Assembly: GCA_900473185.1 (NCBI GenBank)
Contig: UCKU01000025.1
Coordinates: 62,001-126,000, forward strand
Length of the DNA stretch: 64,000 nt
Reading direction: 5' to 3'
From: Hyphomicrobiales bacterium
Lineage (GTDB): Bacteria; Pseudomonadota; Alphaproteobacteria; Rhizobiales; Rhizobiaceae
Every line of letters begins with the position of its first letter. Positions within the stretch are counted from its first letter, which is position 1. The position numbers were made by a program, and so were the translations under genes. Shown one piece after another: positions 8,957 to 18,302 of this stretch. The notes below the pieces were generated by a model. The model did no database searches and was not told where the DNA came from. It saw only the letters and a list, made by a program, of their open reading frames with translations.

Positions 8957-9822
8957 ATTTTGGTCTTTACGGGTTTTGAATGCTGCAACTTGCGCCGCCG
9001 CTCGGCAATGGCAACCGGCAGCGCCATAGTGAGCGCCATCGAGGCCGAGAGCGAGCGAAAACCGCCGAAATCAGCCTCCGCTACCTCGAACCAATGTGTC
9101 GCGCAGGCCGCCAGCGGCGAAAAGGCCGAATCGGTGATCGCAATAACAGGCACGCCGCGGTCGGCAAGTTCCTGGCTCTGATTGAGGCTATCAGCCGCAT
9201 AGGGCGAAAAGCTCGCCGCAATCGCGGCATCGCGCGGCGTGGCAAATTGCACCATCTCCGGATCGACGCCGTTCGGCGAGGCAACGATCTGATGGCGGAT
9301 GTTCAGCTTGGAAAAGGCATAGGTCATATGCGCCGTCAGCGGATAGGAGCGCCGCTTGGCGATAAGATAGATGGTCTCCGCAGCCGCGAGGATATCGACC
9401 GCCTTGGCAAAAGTATCGGTCTGCACCGTTGCCGCAAGCCGGTTCACGGATTGGCTGGCCGCCGAAATGAAGCCGGAAAGCAAGGTCGCATCCTCGTCAT
9501 CCCCGCCGGACTGTTCCAGCGTGACGAGGCGTTCCTCATAGCTCAGCGTCCGGTCGCGCAGCCGCTCGCGAAAAATGCTCTGGAGATCGGAGAAGCCCTC
9601 ATAGCCGAGGTGATGGGCGAGGCGCACCAGCGTGGAAGGCTGCACATTGGAGGCCGCGGCAATGCTCGCCGTCGTGCCGAAGGCGATTTCATCAGGGTTG
9701 CCGAGAGCAAAGGCAGCGACCTGCGCCAGCCGCTTCGGCATGCTCGCCTTGCGCTCGATGATCGTACTGCGCAGGCTTTCGAAATCGCGCGGCACACGCG
9801 CTCTTTGGAGGTCACTATCCAT
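8950..9822 (-). CDS. iolR: RpiR family repressor of inositol catabolism, IolR
   Basis: The protein has 290 residues. An N-terminal HTH_6 domain (about 10-85, with FGTTASIAAASNVQPSTLVR) is followed by a SIS sugar-phosphate-binding domain (about 130-270). In Sinorhizobium meliloti the gene in this position is iolR, the repressor of the iol genes, and the local order iolR-C-D-E-B is identical. The inducer is probably a phosphorylated inositol breakdown product that binds the SIS domain. A GGAA-N6-TTCC-like site 18 bases upstream of its start suggests self-repression. Confidence 0.92.
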   Translation of the reverse strand: MDSDLQRARVPRDFESLRSTIIERKASMPKRLAQVAAFALGNPDEIAFGTTASIAAASNVQPSTLVRLAHHLGYEGFSDLQSIFRERLRDRTLSYEERLVTLEQSGGDDEDATLLSGFISAASQSVNRLAATVQTDTFAKAVDILAAAETIYLIAKRRSYPLTAHMTYAFSKLNIRHQIVASPNGVDPEMVQFATPRDAAIAASFSPYAADSLNQSQELADRGVPVIAITDSAFSPLAACATHWFEVAEADFGGFRSLSASMALTMALPVAIAERRRKLQHSKPVKTKME

Positions 9823-9840
9823 GCTGACAGCTCAGAAGAT

Positions 9841-9854
9841 GAAACAAATATTCC
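9841..9854. promoter_or_regulatory. Candidate IolR operator in the iolR/iolY divergent promoter region
   Basis: GAAACAAATATTCC matches GGAA-N6-TTCC with one change. Placed 18 bases upstream of the iolR start, it could block initiation of iolR. It overlaps a second small palindrome, AAATAT-TCC-ATATTT. Confidence 0.6.
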
Positions 9855-9981
9855 ATATTTCGGAGCATAAACGATTTCCGCGAAGCCGCCTAATTGTTTT
9901 TAATAGTCTGAAAATCAAGGGTTTTGGACAATTTCGAGAGAGTCGGGACGAAATGATGCATCACGAACTGCTTGTCAAAAC

Positions 9982-9995
9982 GGTCCAAATATTCC
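9982..9995. promoter_or_regulatory. Weaker IolR-like site upstream of iolY
   Basis: GGTCCAAATATTCC keeps the TTCC half and the CAAATA spacer of the site at 9841 but has a degenerate left half. It lies 36 bases upstream of the iolY start. Confidence 0.4.
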
Positions 9996-10031
9996 AAAAA
10001 TCCCCGCGGATTTAAGGAGGAGACCCTGACA

Positions 10032-11147
10032 ATGAAGCCACTCGGCATCGGTTTGATCGGCACCGGTTATATGGGCAAGTGCCACGCGTTGGCATGGAAT
10101 GCGGTGAAAACGGTCTTTGGTGATGTCGAGCGCCCGCGCCTCGTGCATCTTGCCGAGGCGAATGCGGGGCTAGCAAGCGCCCGCGCCGCCGAATTCGGCT
10201 TCGAGAAGGCAACGGCCGATTGGTGGGCGCTAATTGCCGATCCCGATGTCGATGTCGTCTCCGTCACTACGCCCAACCAGTTCCATGCCGAAATGGCGAT
10301 CGCTGCCCTGCAGGCCGGCAAGCACGTCTGGTGCGAAAAGCCGATGGCGCCCGCTTATGCCGATGCCGAGCACATGCTTCAGGTCGCCAGACAATCCGGC
10401 AAGGTCGCCGTGCTCGGCTATAATTATATCCAGAACCCGATCATGCGGCATATCAAGACGCTGATCGGCGAAGGCGCGATCGGCTCCGTGAATCATATCC
10501 GCGTCGAAATGGACGAGGATTTCATGGCCGATCCTGACGTCCTCTTCTACTGGAAGAGCGAACTGTCGGCCGGCTATGGCGCTCTCGACGATTTCGCCGT
10601 CCATCCGCTGTCGCTGCTTTGGTATCTCTTCGGCCATGTCGAGGCCGTCACCACGGATATGGTCAAACCTTACGCCGATCGCCCCCTCAAGGAGGGCGGC
10701 AGACGCGCGGTCGAGAATCACGATGCGGCCAATGTGCTGATGCGCCTTGGCGGCGGTATTTCCGCGGTGCTGATGGCAAATCGCGCCGCCTGGGGCCGCA
10801 AGGGCCGCATCGCGCTGCAGATCTACGGCTCGAAGGGTTCGATCCTCTATGATCAGGAGCGCATGAACGAATTCGAACTCTATCAGGCCGAAGGACGAGG
10901 CTCCGAACAGGGCTTCCGCAAGATACTGGCAGCACCCGCCCATCAACCCTATGATCGCTTCATTCCGGCCCCCGGTCACGGACTCGGCTTCAACGATCTC
11001 AAGATCATCGAATGCCGAGAACTGATCCGGGCGATTTCCGGAGAGCCGGCGTCTATCGTGACATTCGAAGACGGTCTCAGGATAGAGAAGTCGGTTCATG
11101 CCATGGCACAGTCCTTCCATGAGCGCCGCTGGATCGAGATCGGCTGA
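10032..11147 (+). CDS. iolY: Gfo/Idh/MocA family dehydrogenase, probable scyllo-inositol dehydrogenase IolY
   Basis: The protein has 371 residues and begins MKPLGIGLIGTGYMGKC, with the NAD(P)-binding GxGxxG near residue 10 and the family EKP motif (HVWCEKPMA). The C-terminal half carries the beta-sheet substrate domain. AAGGAGG precedes the ATG. It is divergent from iolR, as is S. meliloti smc01163 (iolY), which is needed for growth on scyllo-inositol. The family is certain; the exact substrate is inferred from gene position. Confidence 0.85.
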   Translation: MKPLGIGLIGTGYMGKCHALAWNAVKTVFGDVERPRLVHLAEANAGLASARAAEFGFEKATADWWALIADPDVDVVSVTTPNQFHAEMAIAALQAGKHVWCEKPMAPAYADAEHMLQVARQSGKVAVLGYNYIQNPIMRHIKTLIGEGAIGSVNHIRVEMDEDFMADPDVLFYWKSELSAGYGALDDFAVHPLSLLWYLFGHVEAVTTDMVKPYADRPLKEGGRRAVENHDAANVLMRLGGGISAVLMANRAAWGRKGRIALQIYGSKGSILYDQERMNEFELYQAEGRGSEQGFRKILAAPAHQPYDRFIPAPGHGLGFNDLKIIECRELIRAISGEPASIVTFEDGLRIEKSVHAMAQSFHERRWIEIG

Positions 11148-11233
11148 GGCAATGGCCTCGCTTCCGTTGACGGCGTTTGGGGCAGGGGATAGGCCTTGTC
11201 CCTGTGGAAGAGCTGATATTCGGGAGTGAGATC

Positions 11234-12451
11234 GTGACGGATAGACTGGTGATCATCGGCGCGGGGCAGGCAGGCTTCGCATTGGCAGCCAAGTTGCGCG
11301 CGCTGAAGGATATGCGCCCGATCACGATTATCGGCGCCGAAGACGTGCTTCCCTACCAGCGCCCGCCGCTGTCGAAAAAATACCTGCTGGGCGAGATGGC
11401 CTTCGATCGCCTGCTGTTCCGTCCCGAGCATTGGTACCCAGACAATAATGTCGAAATCCGTCTCTCGACCTGGGCCGAGCAGATCAAGCGCGATACGAAG
11501 CAGGTTCTGCTGCAGGATGGTTCTGTTCTCGACTACGGCACGCTGGCACTTGTGACGGGCTCCACGCCCCGCCGCCTGCCGGCAGCCATCGGCGGCGATC
11601 TGGAAGGCGTCTATGTCGCCCGCGACAAGCGTGATGCCGATCTGCTGGCAGGGGAAATGCGTCCCGGCCGCCGTGTGCTCATCATCGGCGGCGGTTATAT
11701 CGGCCTCGAGGCTGCGGCCGTCGCCCGCCATCTCGGCCTCGAAGTGACCGTCATTGAAATGGCCGACCGGATCTTGCAGCGTGTCGCTGCTAAGGAAACC
11801 GCCGACATCATGCGTGCAATCCATAAGAGCCATGATGTAATGATTCGCGAAAAGACCGGCCTGAAGCATCTGATCGGCAAGGATGGCCGCGTGACCGGTG
11901 CCGAACTCTCCGATGGCAGCACCATCGAAGTGGATTTCGTCATTGTCGGCATCGGCGTCGTGCCGAACGACCTTCTGGCGAAGGAAGCCGGGCTCGAAGT
12001 CGGCAATGGAATCATTGTTGACGAATTCGCCCGCACATCCGATCCGTCGATCTTTGCGGCCGGCGATTGCGCGAGCCTGCCCTGGCAAGGCGGCCGCATC
12101 CGGCTCGAATCGGTGCAGAACGCCGTCGATCAGGCGGACGCCGCCGCCGCCGTCATCGCCGGCGGCAACGAACCCTATGACCCGAAGCCCTGGTTCTGGT
12201 CGGATCAGTATGATGTGAAGCTGCAGATTGCCGGCTTCAATATGGGCTATGACGACACGCTGCTGCGCCCCGGCGCCCGCGAGGGAGCGAGCTCCGTCTG
12301 GTATTTCCGCGAGGGCAGGCTGATTGCCGTCGACGCCATCAACGATGCAAAGGCCTATGTGACGGGCAAGAAGATGCTGGAATCAGGCATCAACCCTGAC
12401 CGCGCAATCCTGGCTGATCCTGCGGCCGACCTGAAGCAATTGCTAGGCTGA
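11234..12451 (+). CDS. NAD(P)/FAD-dependent oxidoreductase, ferredoxin reductase type
   Basis: The protein has 405 residues with an N-terminal FAD-binding LVIIGAGQAGFALA and a central NAD-binding VLIIGGGYIGLEAAAVA. The IFAAGDCA segment binds the flavin, and a C-terminal reductase domain follows. This is the layout of rubredoxin, putidaredoxin and rhodocoxin reductases that feed electrons to a ferredoxin for oxygenases or P450s. No ferredoxin or oxygenase is next to it, so its partner is unknown. I start at the GTG at 11234, which has GGGAG upstream and places the Rossmann motif at the usual distance. Confidence 0.87.
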   Translation: MTDRLVIIGAGQAGFALAAKLRALKDMRPITIIGAEDVLPYQRPPLSKKYLLGEMAFDRLLFRPEHWYPDNNVEIRLSTWAEQIKRDTKQVLLQDGSVLDYGTLALVTGSTPRRLPAAIGGDLEGVYVARDKRDADLLAGEMRPGRRVLIIGGGYIGLEAAAVARHLGLEVTVIEMADRILQRVAAKETADIMRAIHKSHDVMIREKTGLKHLIGKDGRVTGAELSDGSTIEVDFVIVGIGVVPNDLLAKEAGLEVGNGIIVDEFARTSDPSIFAAGDCASLPWQGGRIRLESVQNAVDQADAAAAVIAGGNEPYDPKPWFWSDQYDVKLQIAGFNMGYDDTLLRPGAREGASSVWYFREGRLIAVDAINDAKAYVTGKKMLESGINPDRAILADPAADLKQLLG

Positions 12452-12591
12452 GGTGAAGCTGCGCACCCGGCTCTGCAGGCAGTTTCAGTTTTGAACTGTC
12501 GCCATCGCGTTTGCCGCCTAAATAAAGGACGTGTGAAAACTTCAAAAAAAGCTTGATCGCACCGGTGAATACCCATATCAGGGCTCCCACC

Positions 12592-12681
12592 GGAGAGGTG
12601 GCCGAGTGGTCGAAGGCGCTCCCCTGCTAAGGGAGTATACCCGAGAGGGTATCGTGGGTTCGAATCCCATCTTCTCCGCCA
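12592..12681 (+). tRNA. tRNA-Ser (anticodon GCU)
   Basis: The acceptor stem GGAGAGG pairs with CTTCTCC, and CCA is encoded at 12679-12681. The anticodon arm CTCCC-CTGCTAA-GGGAG shows GCT. A long variable arm (TATACCCGAGAGGGTATC) and the GGTTCGAATCC T-loop complete a class II serine tRNA. No integrase gene or duplicated tRNA end is seen beside it. Confidence 0.95.
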
Positions 12682-12820
12682 TCTATTTTTTTATTAATGA
12701 AGTCAGATGGATGGCCGCCGGTATCAATCCAGCCATAACATTTACCACGACACGATTTTTGTTTGCCTCAATCGGGCAGAGCAACCCGCGCCTAGCGATA
12801 TGGCGGACAAGTGTCGCCGG

Positions 12821-13159
12821 CTAGAAATGAAAATACAAAGTCACTCCTGACCGCGGACGGTAGCCGTAATAATCGCGGTATCCGTAATAGCGATCGTCGT
12901 AATACCGAGGATATCTATAGCCGTAATAGCGGGGATATCTGTGGTAGCACCCGCCATAGTACCCGCAGGAACGGTAGGCGTATCGGTGGTTCCAGTAGCG
13001 ATCCGCGCGCCAATGACCATGGCTCCGATGTCTGACCTGCTCGACATTGCCGATCTGCACTTGGTCTACTCTCGACACGAAAATCGGAGCCGCGTTTAAC
13101 GGTGGGGCGGAAGATGCAGCCAGGACGACGGCTGCGAGTGCTGATAATAGCTTCCTCAT
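12821..13159 (-). CDS. Small secreted Tyr/Arg/Gly-rich protein
   Basis: The protein has 112 residues. A signal peptide (MRKLLSALAAVVLAASSAPPLNA) ends near residue 23. The rest is dominated by Tyr, Arg and Gly, with repeated RYYGYRYPRYY-like units from about residue 55 on and a final strand VTLYFHF. This resembles rhizobial envelope proteins with a repetitive aromatic tail. GAGAGGA precedes the start. I do not recognise a named family, and surface or periplasmic location is inferred. Confidence 0.75.
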   Translation of the reverse strand: MRKLLSALAAVVLAASSAPPLNAAPIFVSRVDQVQIGNVEQVRHRSHGHWRADRYWNHRYAYRSCGYYGGCYHRYPRYYGYRYPRYYDDRYYGYRDYYGYRPRSGVTLYFHF

Positions 13160-13879
13160 CGACGTATCCTCTCAGGTTTTCAGCTTGAGCCACCAGGCGT
13201 GAACCTCCGATGAACAGCTTCATCACTCGAATGGCCCAGAATCACCTGACAGCCAGCCATAGTGTTGAAGCGGGTGGTGATCCGGCTGGCCATCATCTTC
13301 TCCACCATCTTCCTTCGTTGATAGTGTCACCTTCTTTTGCGCGCGCCTTCTCATGTCTGTCGTCAATTTTCGCCGTTCGAAATTCTCCCTGTCACATGCC
13401 TCGTTCCAGAATCGCGATGGTCGCCGGGCGAATCGCACACGGGAATCGATCGCTTCTCGTCGGCTAACGCTGAAATCGGTTTCGATTCTCGCATTGGCGA
13501 TCTGCGCACAAGTCGCCAGCCGGTCATCTCAAAAAGCCGAATCTGGCGGGAAAATGGTGCCAATTTGGCACGAATGGGCGCCTCCGCGCCTTATGAAACC
13601 CCAATAAACATCGGGAAAATAAGCGATTTCTTAATAAAGCCTAAACAAGCGGCGGCCCCATTGCCTAACTTGTGGCCTTTCAGCAACAGGGTTTCGGTAA
13701 GGCTTTCGTAAACCCCTCCTGAACACAAGTTGGTGATTGCGTGACAGCCGCCGTCTTGTATTTTCAGCCTCGGAAGCAAGGGCTTGACCGCCCGACTTCT
13801 TCAAACACCGGAGATGGGGCAGGGAAACGCTGTCCAGGCGTGATCCTATCTCCGATCGAAACTTGAATTGGAGGTCATT
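13160..13879. other. Long non-coding interval upstream of the porin gene
   Basis: These 720 bases hold no convincing gene; open frames here lack ribosome sites and rhizobial codon use. The region is AT-richer near 13600-13640 and probably contains the ropA promoter and a long leader. No clear intrinsic terminator or known riboswitch was seen. Confidence 0.5.
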
Positions 13880-14923
13880 ATGAACATCAAGAGCCTTCTT
13901 CTCGGCTCCGCTGCTGCTTTGGCAGTAGTATCCGGCGCTCAGGCAGCTGACGCAATCGTTGCTGCCGAGCCGGAACCGGTTGAATACGTTCGCGTCTGCG
14001 ACGCTTACGGCACCGGCTACTTCTACATCCCGGGCACGGAAACCTGCCTGAAGATCAACGGTTACATCCGTTTCCAGGTTGACGTTGCTCCGAACGCAAG
14101 CTCGATCGGTGCTGGCGGCGGCGGTTCTGTTCCGAACGACTCGGACTGGGACGCTCGTACGCGTGGTCAGGTTCAGTTCACGGCCAAGAGCGACACCGAA
14201 TACGGCCCGCTCACCGGCGTGATCGTTATCCAGGCCAATGCTGACAACGCTTCTAGCCAGAAGACGCAGCTTGACTCTGCTTACCTCGACATCGCTGGCT
14301 TCCGCGCTGGTCTGTTCTACTCCTGGTGGGACGATGGTCTCTCCGGCGAAACGGACGACATCGGCTCCCCGGTTACCCTGCATAACTCGATCCGTTATCA
14401 GTACGAAACCGGTGATTTCTACGCTGGTATCAGCGTTGACGAACTGGAAGACAGCCCGTTCTATGACGGCGAAACCGCCAACAACTGGGGCGTAGCTGTT
14501 GGTCTCGGTGGCAAGGCTGGCGCCTTCACCTACCAGATCACCGCTGGTTACGACACCGACAACGAAGAAGGCGCTGTTCGCGCTATGGGTACCGTTGCTA
14601 TCGGCCCGGGCACGCTCGGCCTCGCAGCTGTCTACTCCACCAACCCGAACGCCTACTACAACAAGTCTGAATGGGCAGTTGCTGCCGAGTACGCTATCAA
14701 GGCTACCGACAAGCTGAAGCTGACCCCGGGTGTTCAGTACTACGGCCATTACGGCATCGTCGGCGACGAATTCAACGACGACAACGACGCTTGGAAGGTT
14801 GGTCTGACGGTTGACTACCAGATCGTTGACAACCTCTCCGCCAAGGTTTCGGTTCAGTACCTCGATCCGGATGGTGCTGACGACGTTACCTCGGGCTACT
14901 TCCGCCTGCAGCGTGCATTCTAA
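13880..14923 (+). CDS. ropA: Outer-membrane porin, RopA type (Porin_2 family)
   Basis: The protein has 347 residues. The signal peptide MNIKSLLLGSAAALAVVSGAQA is followed by the alphaproteobacterial porin start (YVRVCDAYGTGYFYIPGTETCLKINGYIRF). Alternating beta strands fill the rest, and the protein ends in Phe (RLQRAF), as needed for outer-membrane insertion. It forms trimeric diffusion channels. GGAGG lies 5 bases from the ATG. Codon use differs from the neighbours (many GCT, GTT, GGT codons), as expected for one of the most highly expressed genes. ropA versus another rop paralog cannot be settled by eye. Confidence 0.92.
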   Translation: MNIKSLLLGSAAALAVVSGAQAADAIVAAEPEPVEYVRVCDAYGTGYFYIPGTETCLKINGYIRFQVDVAPNASSIGAGGGGSVPNDSDWDARTRGQVQFTAKSDTEYGPLTGVIVIQANADNASSQKTQLDSAYLDIAGFRAGLFYSWWDDGLSGETDDIGSPVTLHNSIRYQYETGDFYAGISVDELEDSPFYDGETANNWGVAVGLGGKAGAFTYQITAGYDTDNEEGAVRAMGTVAIGPGTLGLAAVYSTNPNAYYNKSEWAVAAEYAIKATDKLKLTPGVQYYGHYGIVGDEFNDDNDAWKVGLTVDYQIVDNLSAKVSVQYLDPDGADDVTSGYFRLQRAF

Positions 14924-14949
14924 TCTGATCTGACTTTGGTCACTCAGGG

Positions 14950-14975
14950 AAGCCCGGCTTTCGAGCCGGGCTTTT
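14950..14975 (+). terminator. Intrinsic terminator of the porin gene
   Basis: A perfect 10-bp GC-rich stem AAGCCCGGCT/AGCCGGGCTT closes on a TTCG tetraloop and runs into TTTT, 26 bases after the porin stop. Confidence 0.9.
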
Positions 14976-15050
14976 GCATTTTGTGCCGGACTGCCGATGC
15001 ATAGTGGCAGTCTGGAAATAGGTGAACCCAGGGCAAATGGGTGAGCCGGA

Positions 15051-15944
15051 TCAGCCGAGTCTGCTGACAAACCTACCGATCGCCTCCGGAATGTCTCCTA
15101 GATGCGGAAGGGGTGCGTGGCCTTGGCCCTTCGCCACGATCTGCACCATATCAGGATGTTGTTTTGCCATTTCATCCACAGTCTGCCGCGATAGCAGATT
15201 GGAATTTTCTCCCCTGATAACCAGCAGCGGTGTGGATCGCAGGCCCTTGAATTGCGGCCAGAGGTCGGGCAGGGGATTGCTGAAATCGATTGTTTTCAGC
15301 TGCTCGGCAATGGCCGGATCGTAATCCGCAGCCGGCACGCCGTCTTGTTCCTTATAGATGGCTCGCGCCATGCCCTCCCAGTCGGTGAGCCCGAGTGCGG
15401 GAAAGGCTGCACTGTGATTCTCCATGAGGATATCGACCGCCTCACTCCAGCTTTGAGGTTTGCGGTCACGGTTGAGATAGTCCCTGATCGCCATCAGCCC
15501 GGCGGGCTCGATAACCGGGCCGATATCGTTCAAGATGACGCCTGCGAGCAGTTCCGGTTTTATTGCCGCCAGCAGATGCAGAAGCAGTCCGCCGCGCGAG
15601 GTCCCAATGAGGATGGCGCGATCGATACCGAACGCGGCGCAGGCGGCAATCACATCACCGCATTCGACAGCGAGATTGTAATTCGCCTTGTTATCATCCC
15701 GATCGGACAGGCCACGTCCGCGATAGTCCAATGCCATGACACGCCGTGGGAAAGCTGCGTCCTGCGACAGAAACAATGCGAGTTCGTGGAAATCGCGGGC
15801 ATTGCGCGTAAGGCCCGGCAAGCACATGACCGGCAACCGGTCGGTGTCTCCGCCTGCCGGCTGGTAATTGCGGGCGTAAAGCCTCAGTCCATCGGTCGAC
15901 CCAAAGAATTTTTCGGTAAACCCGTTCGTGACTGCATCAGCCAT
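15051..15944 (-). CDS. Alpha/beta hydrolase
   Basis: The protein has 297 residues with the alpha/beta hydrolase fold. The oxyanion segment is CLPGLTRNARDF, the nucleophile elbow GTSRGG places Ser116, and the last histidine is in GQGHAP near residue 277. The enzyme could be an esterase, lactonase or related hydrolase; the sequence does not fix the substrate. It reads in the same direction as the lytic transglycosylase upstream with a 64-base gap, so co-transcription is possible. Confidence 0.85.
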   Translation of the reverse strand: MADAVTNGFTEKFFGSTDGLRLYARNYQPAGGDTDRLPVMCLPGLTRNARDFHELALFLSQDAAFPRRVMALDYRGRGLSDRDDNKANYNLAVECGDVIAACAAFGIDRAILIGTSRGGLLLHLLAAIKPELLAGVILNDIGPVIEPAGLMAIRDYLNRDRKPQSWSEAVDILMENHSAAFPALGLTDWEGMARAIYKEQDGVPAADYDPAIAEQLKTIDFSNPLPDLWPQFKGLRSTPLLVIRGENSNLLSRQTVDEMAKQHPDMVQIVAKGQGHAPLPHLGDIPEAIGRFVSRLG

Positions 15945-16008
15945 GACATCTCCATCCCGTCTGCCAGAACGAGATGTAGCGTGCTTTCGGCAGGTCTGCC
16001 AATCGGCC

Positions 16009-18087
16009 TCAGGTCGCGCCGCGGCCCCCGATGAGGTCTCGCTCGATATCGGGCGTCTGCCCGAGGCGAGCCTTATAGACCTCGTAATTCTCCATCACCC
16101 GCTGCACATAGTTGCGCGTTTCGGGGAAGGGGATGCGCTCGATCCAGTCGACGATCTCGTCGACAGGCTTGCCGCGCGGGTCGCCATAGCGGCCGATCCA
16201 TTCCGGCACGCGCTTTGGTCCGGCATTATAGGCGATGAAGGTCAGGATATAGGAGCCGCCGAAGGCATCGATCTGTTCGCCGAGATAATGTGCGCCGAGC
16301 GTCGCGTTGTAACCGGCATCGGCCGTCAGCTTGTCTTTGGAGTAGGTGATGTTGTGTCGCTTGGCGACGGCCTGGGCCGTGCCCGGCAGAAGCTGCAGCA
16401 GGCCGCGGGCATTGGCGGCGGAAACGGCGGCCGGATTGAAGGCGCTTTCCTGTCGGGCGATCGCATAGGCAAGCGCCTTGCCCGAGCCGGATATATTGGC
16501 GTTGGCCGGAATGACACCGACCGGGAAGGCCAGCGCCGCGACATCGATGCCGCGCCCATAGGCGATCTTGCCGATCTGCAGTGAAAGATGATGGTCGCCC
16601 GCCTGCTCGGCCTTGGCTGTCAGGATTGCCAGTTCGCCGGGGCTTTGAAGCTGGTCGGCCAGTGCCAGGTAAATGGCTGCTGCGCGCCAGCCGTGACCGG
16701 CCGATTCCAGCCGCCCGATCGCCTGCACGGCCTCGCGCTGCTGCAGGTTCTGTCGGTCTGTCGTCGTCGGCGACGGATAGGTGACGTTCAATGTCTTCCG
16801 TCCAAGCCGCTCGGCCGCAAGCTGGCCGTAGAAGGTACCCGGAAAATTCGCGGCCTTGGCGAAGAATTCGCTGGCCTTGCCCGGCCCGCCGGCCTCCGCC
16901 GAACGCCCGAGCCAGTACCAGGCGCGGGAAACGGAGAGCGGGCCGTTCGAAACCTGCAGGATCTTGCGGAAATGCGTCTCGGCCGTCGTCGGGTCCTGCA
17001 GTCCGCGCAGCGCATACCAGCCGGCATGGAACTGCGCTTCGACGATGTCAGTCGGCACAGTTGCGACCGAGGCGGCGACGATCTGGTAGGCCGCCTTGAA
17101 CTGTCCCTGGTCGACGAGGCCGCGGCTGATGATCCGCTGCTCGTTCCACCATTCGCCCGAGTTCATCAGCTCGGTCCGGTCACGGGGTATCTGCTGCAGC
17201 AGCTTGGCGGCGTCGAGATACTTGTCCTGCTTGCGCAGATATTCGATGCGAGCGAAGAGAAAGCCCGGATCGCTGCGCCATTTCGCATCGACCGCATTCA
17301 GCAATGCGCCGGCGTTACCCGCATTGTTGTCGACGGCAGCCCAAGCCTTGTAGAGAGACTGTGCCTGGCCCATGTCGCCGAAGCGCTTGGCCTGCGCCAC
17401 GCGACCGCGATACATAAGGTAATCCATCCGCGTCTTGTGGTCGGCAGCGGTCAGCAGGCCGGCAAATTCGGCCAGGATCTTGTCTTCGGTTGCCTTGTCG
17501 AGCGCCCGTCCGCGCCAGATCTTGCCGATATATTTCTCCGCCTGCGCAGACTTGCCAGTCGCAATGAGCGCGCGCGACAAAATGATCGCGCCCTGCCACG
17601 TCTCGGGCGCCGTATCGCCGAAGGCGTTCAGTACGGCAGCAGGGGCTGGGTTCTCGTCATAGAGCGCACGCTCGGAATTGCCGCGCAGACGTTCCAGACC
17701 TGGCCAGCCATTCAGCTCGTCCGAAGCACTGGCGATCTCGTAGGAAGGTACGCCCTTCAGGCCGGAAGTGGCGATTGCCCAGGTCAGGATATGGCGGTCG
17801 AGTGTACCTGCCGCCATCGTATTGCGGATGGCAAGCGCCTGTTGCGGATCCTTGTTGGAGAGCGCATCGAGACCAGCCTTCAGATCGCTGTTGACGGGCG
17901 CGATTGCTCCATTGCGCGGAATGGACCCGGTCGTGATCGCCTCGGGGAAAGATGCGGTTTCCGGCACGAAACCCAGCGGCTTGACGGCCGGCACGGGGGC
18001 GCTTTCGCCGGGGAGCGGCGATGCAACGCTGCCCCAGGCCGCGGCCACCAGGCCGAAGACGGACAGGATCAGAACGGCTCTCTTCAT
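16009..18087 (-). CDS. Periplasmic soluble lytic murein transglycosylase
   Basis: The protein has 692 residues: a signal peptide, then about 480 residues of alpha-helical superhelix (U and L domains of Slt70 type), then a C-terminal SLT domain. In the SLT domain the catalytic glutamate is in ARQESAFNPAAVS, and the ANARGLLQLLP and AYNAGP motifs follow. It cleaves peptidoglycan glycan strands to 1,6-anhydromuropeptides. I start at MKRAVLIL (18087); an ATG at 18111 has a better GGAGG and would add eight residues. The family is certain. Confidence 0.9.
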   Translation of the reverse strand: MKRAVLILSVFGLVAAAWGSVASPLPGESAPVPAVKPLGFVPETASFPEAITTGSIPRNGAIAPVNSDLKAGLDALSNKDPQQALAIRNTMAAGTLDRHILTWAIATSGLKGVPSYEIASASDELNGWPGLERLRGNSERALYDENPAPAAVLNAFGDTAPETWQGAIILSRALIATGKSAQAEKYIGKIWRGRALDKATEDKILAEFAGLLTAADHKTRMDYLMYRGRVAQAKRFGDMGQAQSLYKAWAAVDNNAGNAGALLNAVDAKWRSDPGFLFARIEYLRKQDKYLDAAKLLQQIPRDRTELMNSGEWWNEQRIISRGLVDQGQFKAAYQIVAASVATVPTDIVEAQFHAGWYALRGLQDPTTAETHFRKILQVSNGPLSVSRAWYWLGRSAEAGGPGKASEFFAKAANFPGTFYGQLAAERLGRKTLNVTYPSPTTTDRQNLQQREAVQAIGRLESAGHGWRAAAIYLALADQLQSPGELAILTAKAEQAGDHHLSLQIGKIAYGRGIDVAALAFPVGVIPANANISGSGKALAYAIARQESAFNPAAVSAANARGLLQLLPGTAQAVAKRHNITYSKDKLTADAGYNATLGAHYLGEQIDAFGGSYILTFIAYNAGPKRVPEWIGRYGDPRGKPVDEIVDWIERIPFPETRNYVQRVMENYEVYKARLGQTPDIERDLIGGRGAT

Positions 18088-18302
18088 CCGGATTACTCGC
18101 AACGAAACCATGCCCCTCCATTTGGCTGGAGGCATCTTAATGAAACCTTACCGTCTCGGGTAAAATTCATTCACATTTGCTATCGGAATTTGCCCTAACC
18201 GACCTATGCGCGCTTGTCGCAGCCTTTTTGCCGCTCTATGGTGCGCAACTCTTATTCATGGAATGCGGCTGAAGCAAGGATATCGGCCGTGAGGAGCTTT
18301 GC

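Noticed and set aside
12592..12820. Possible integration site at tRNA-Ser
   Set aside because: There is no integrase gene and no repeated tRNA 3' end nearby.
13631..15070. Long minus-strand open frame across the porin gene
   Set aside because: It is the antisense shadow of ropA; it has no ribosome site and low-complexity Val/Asp-rich translation.
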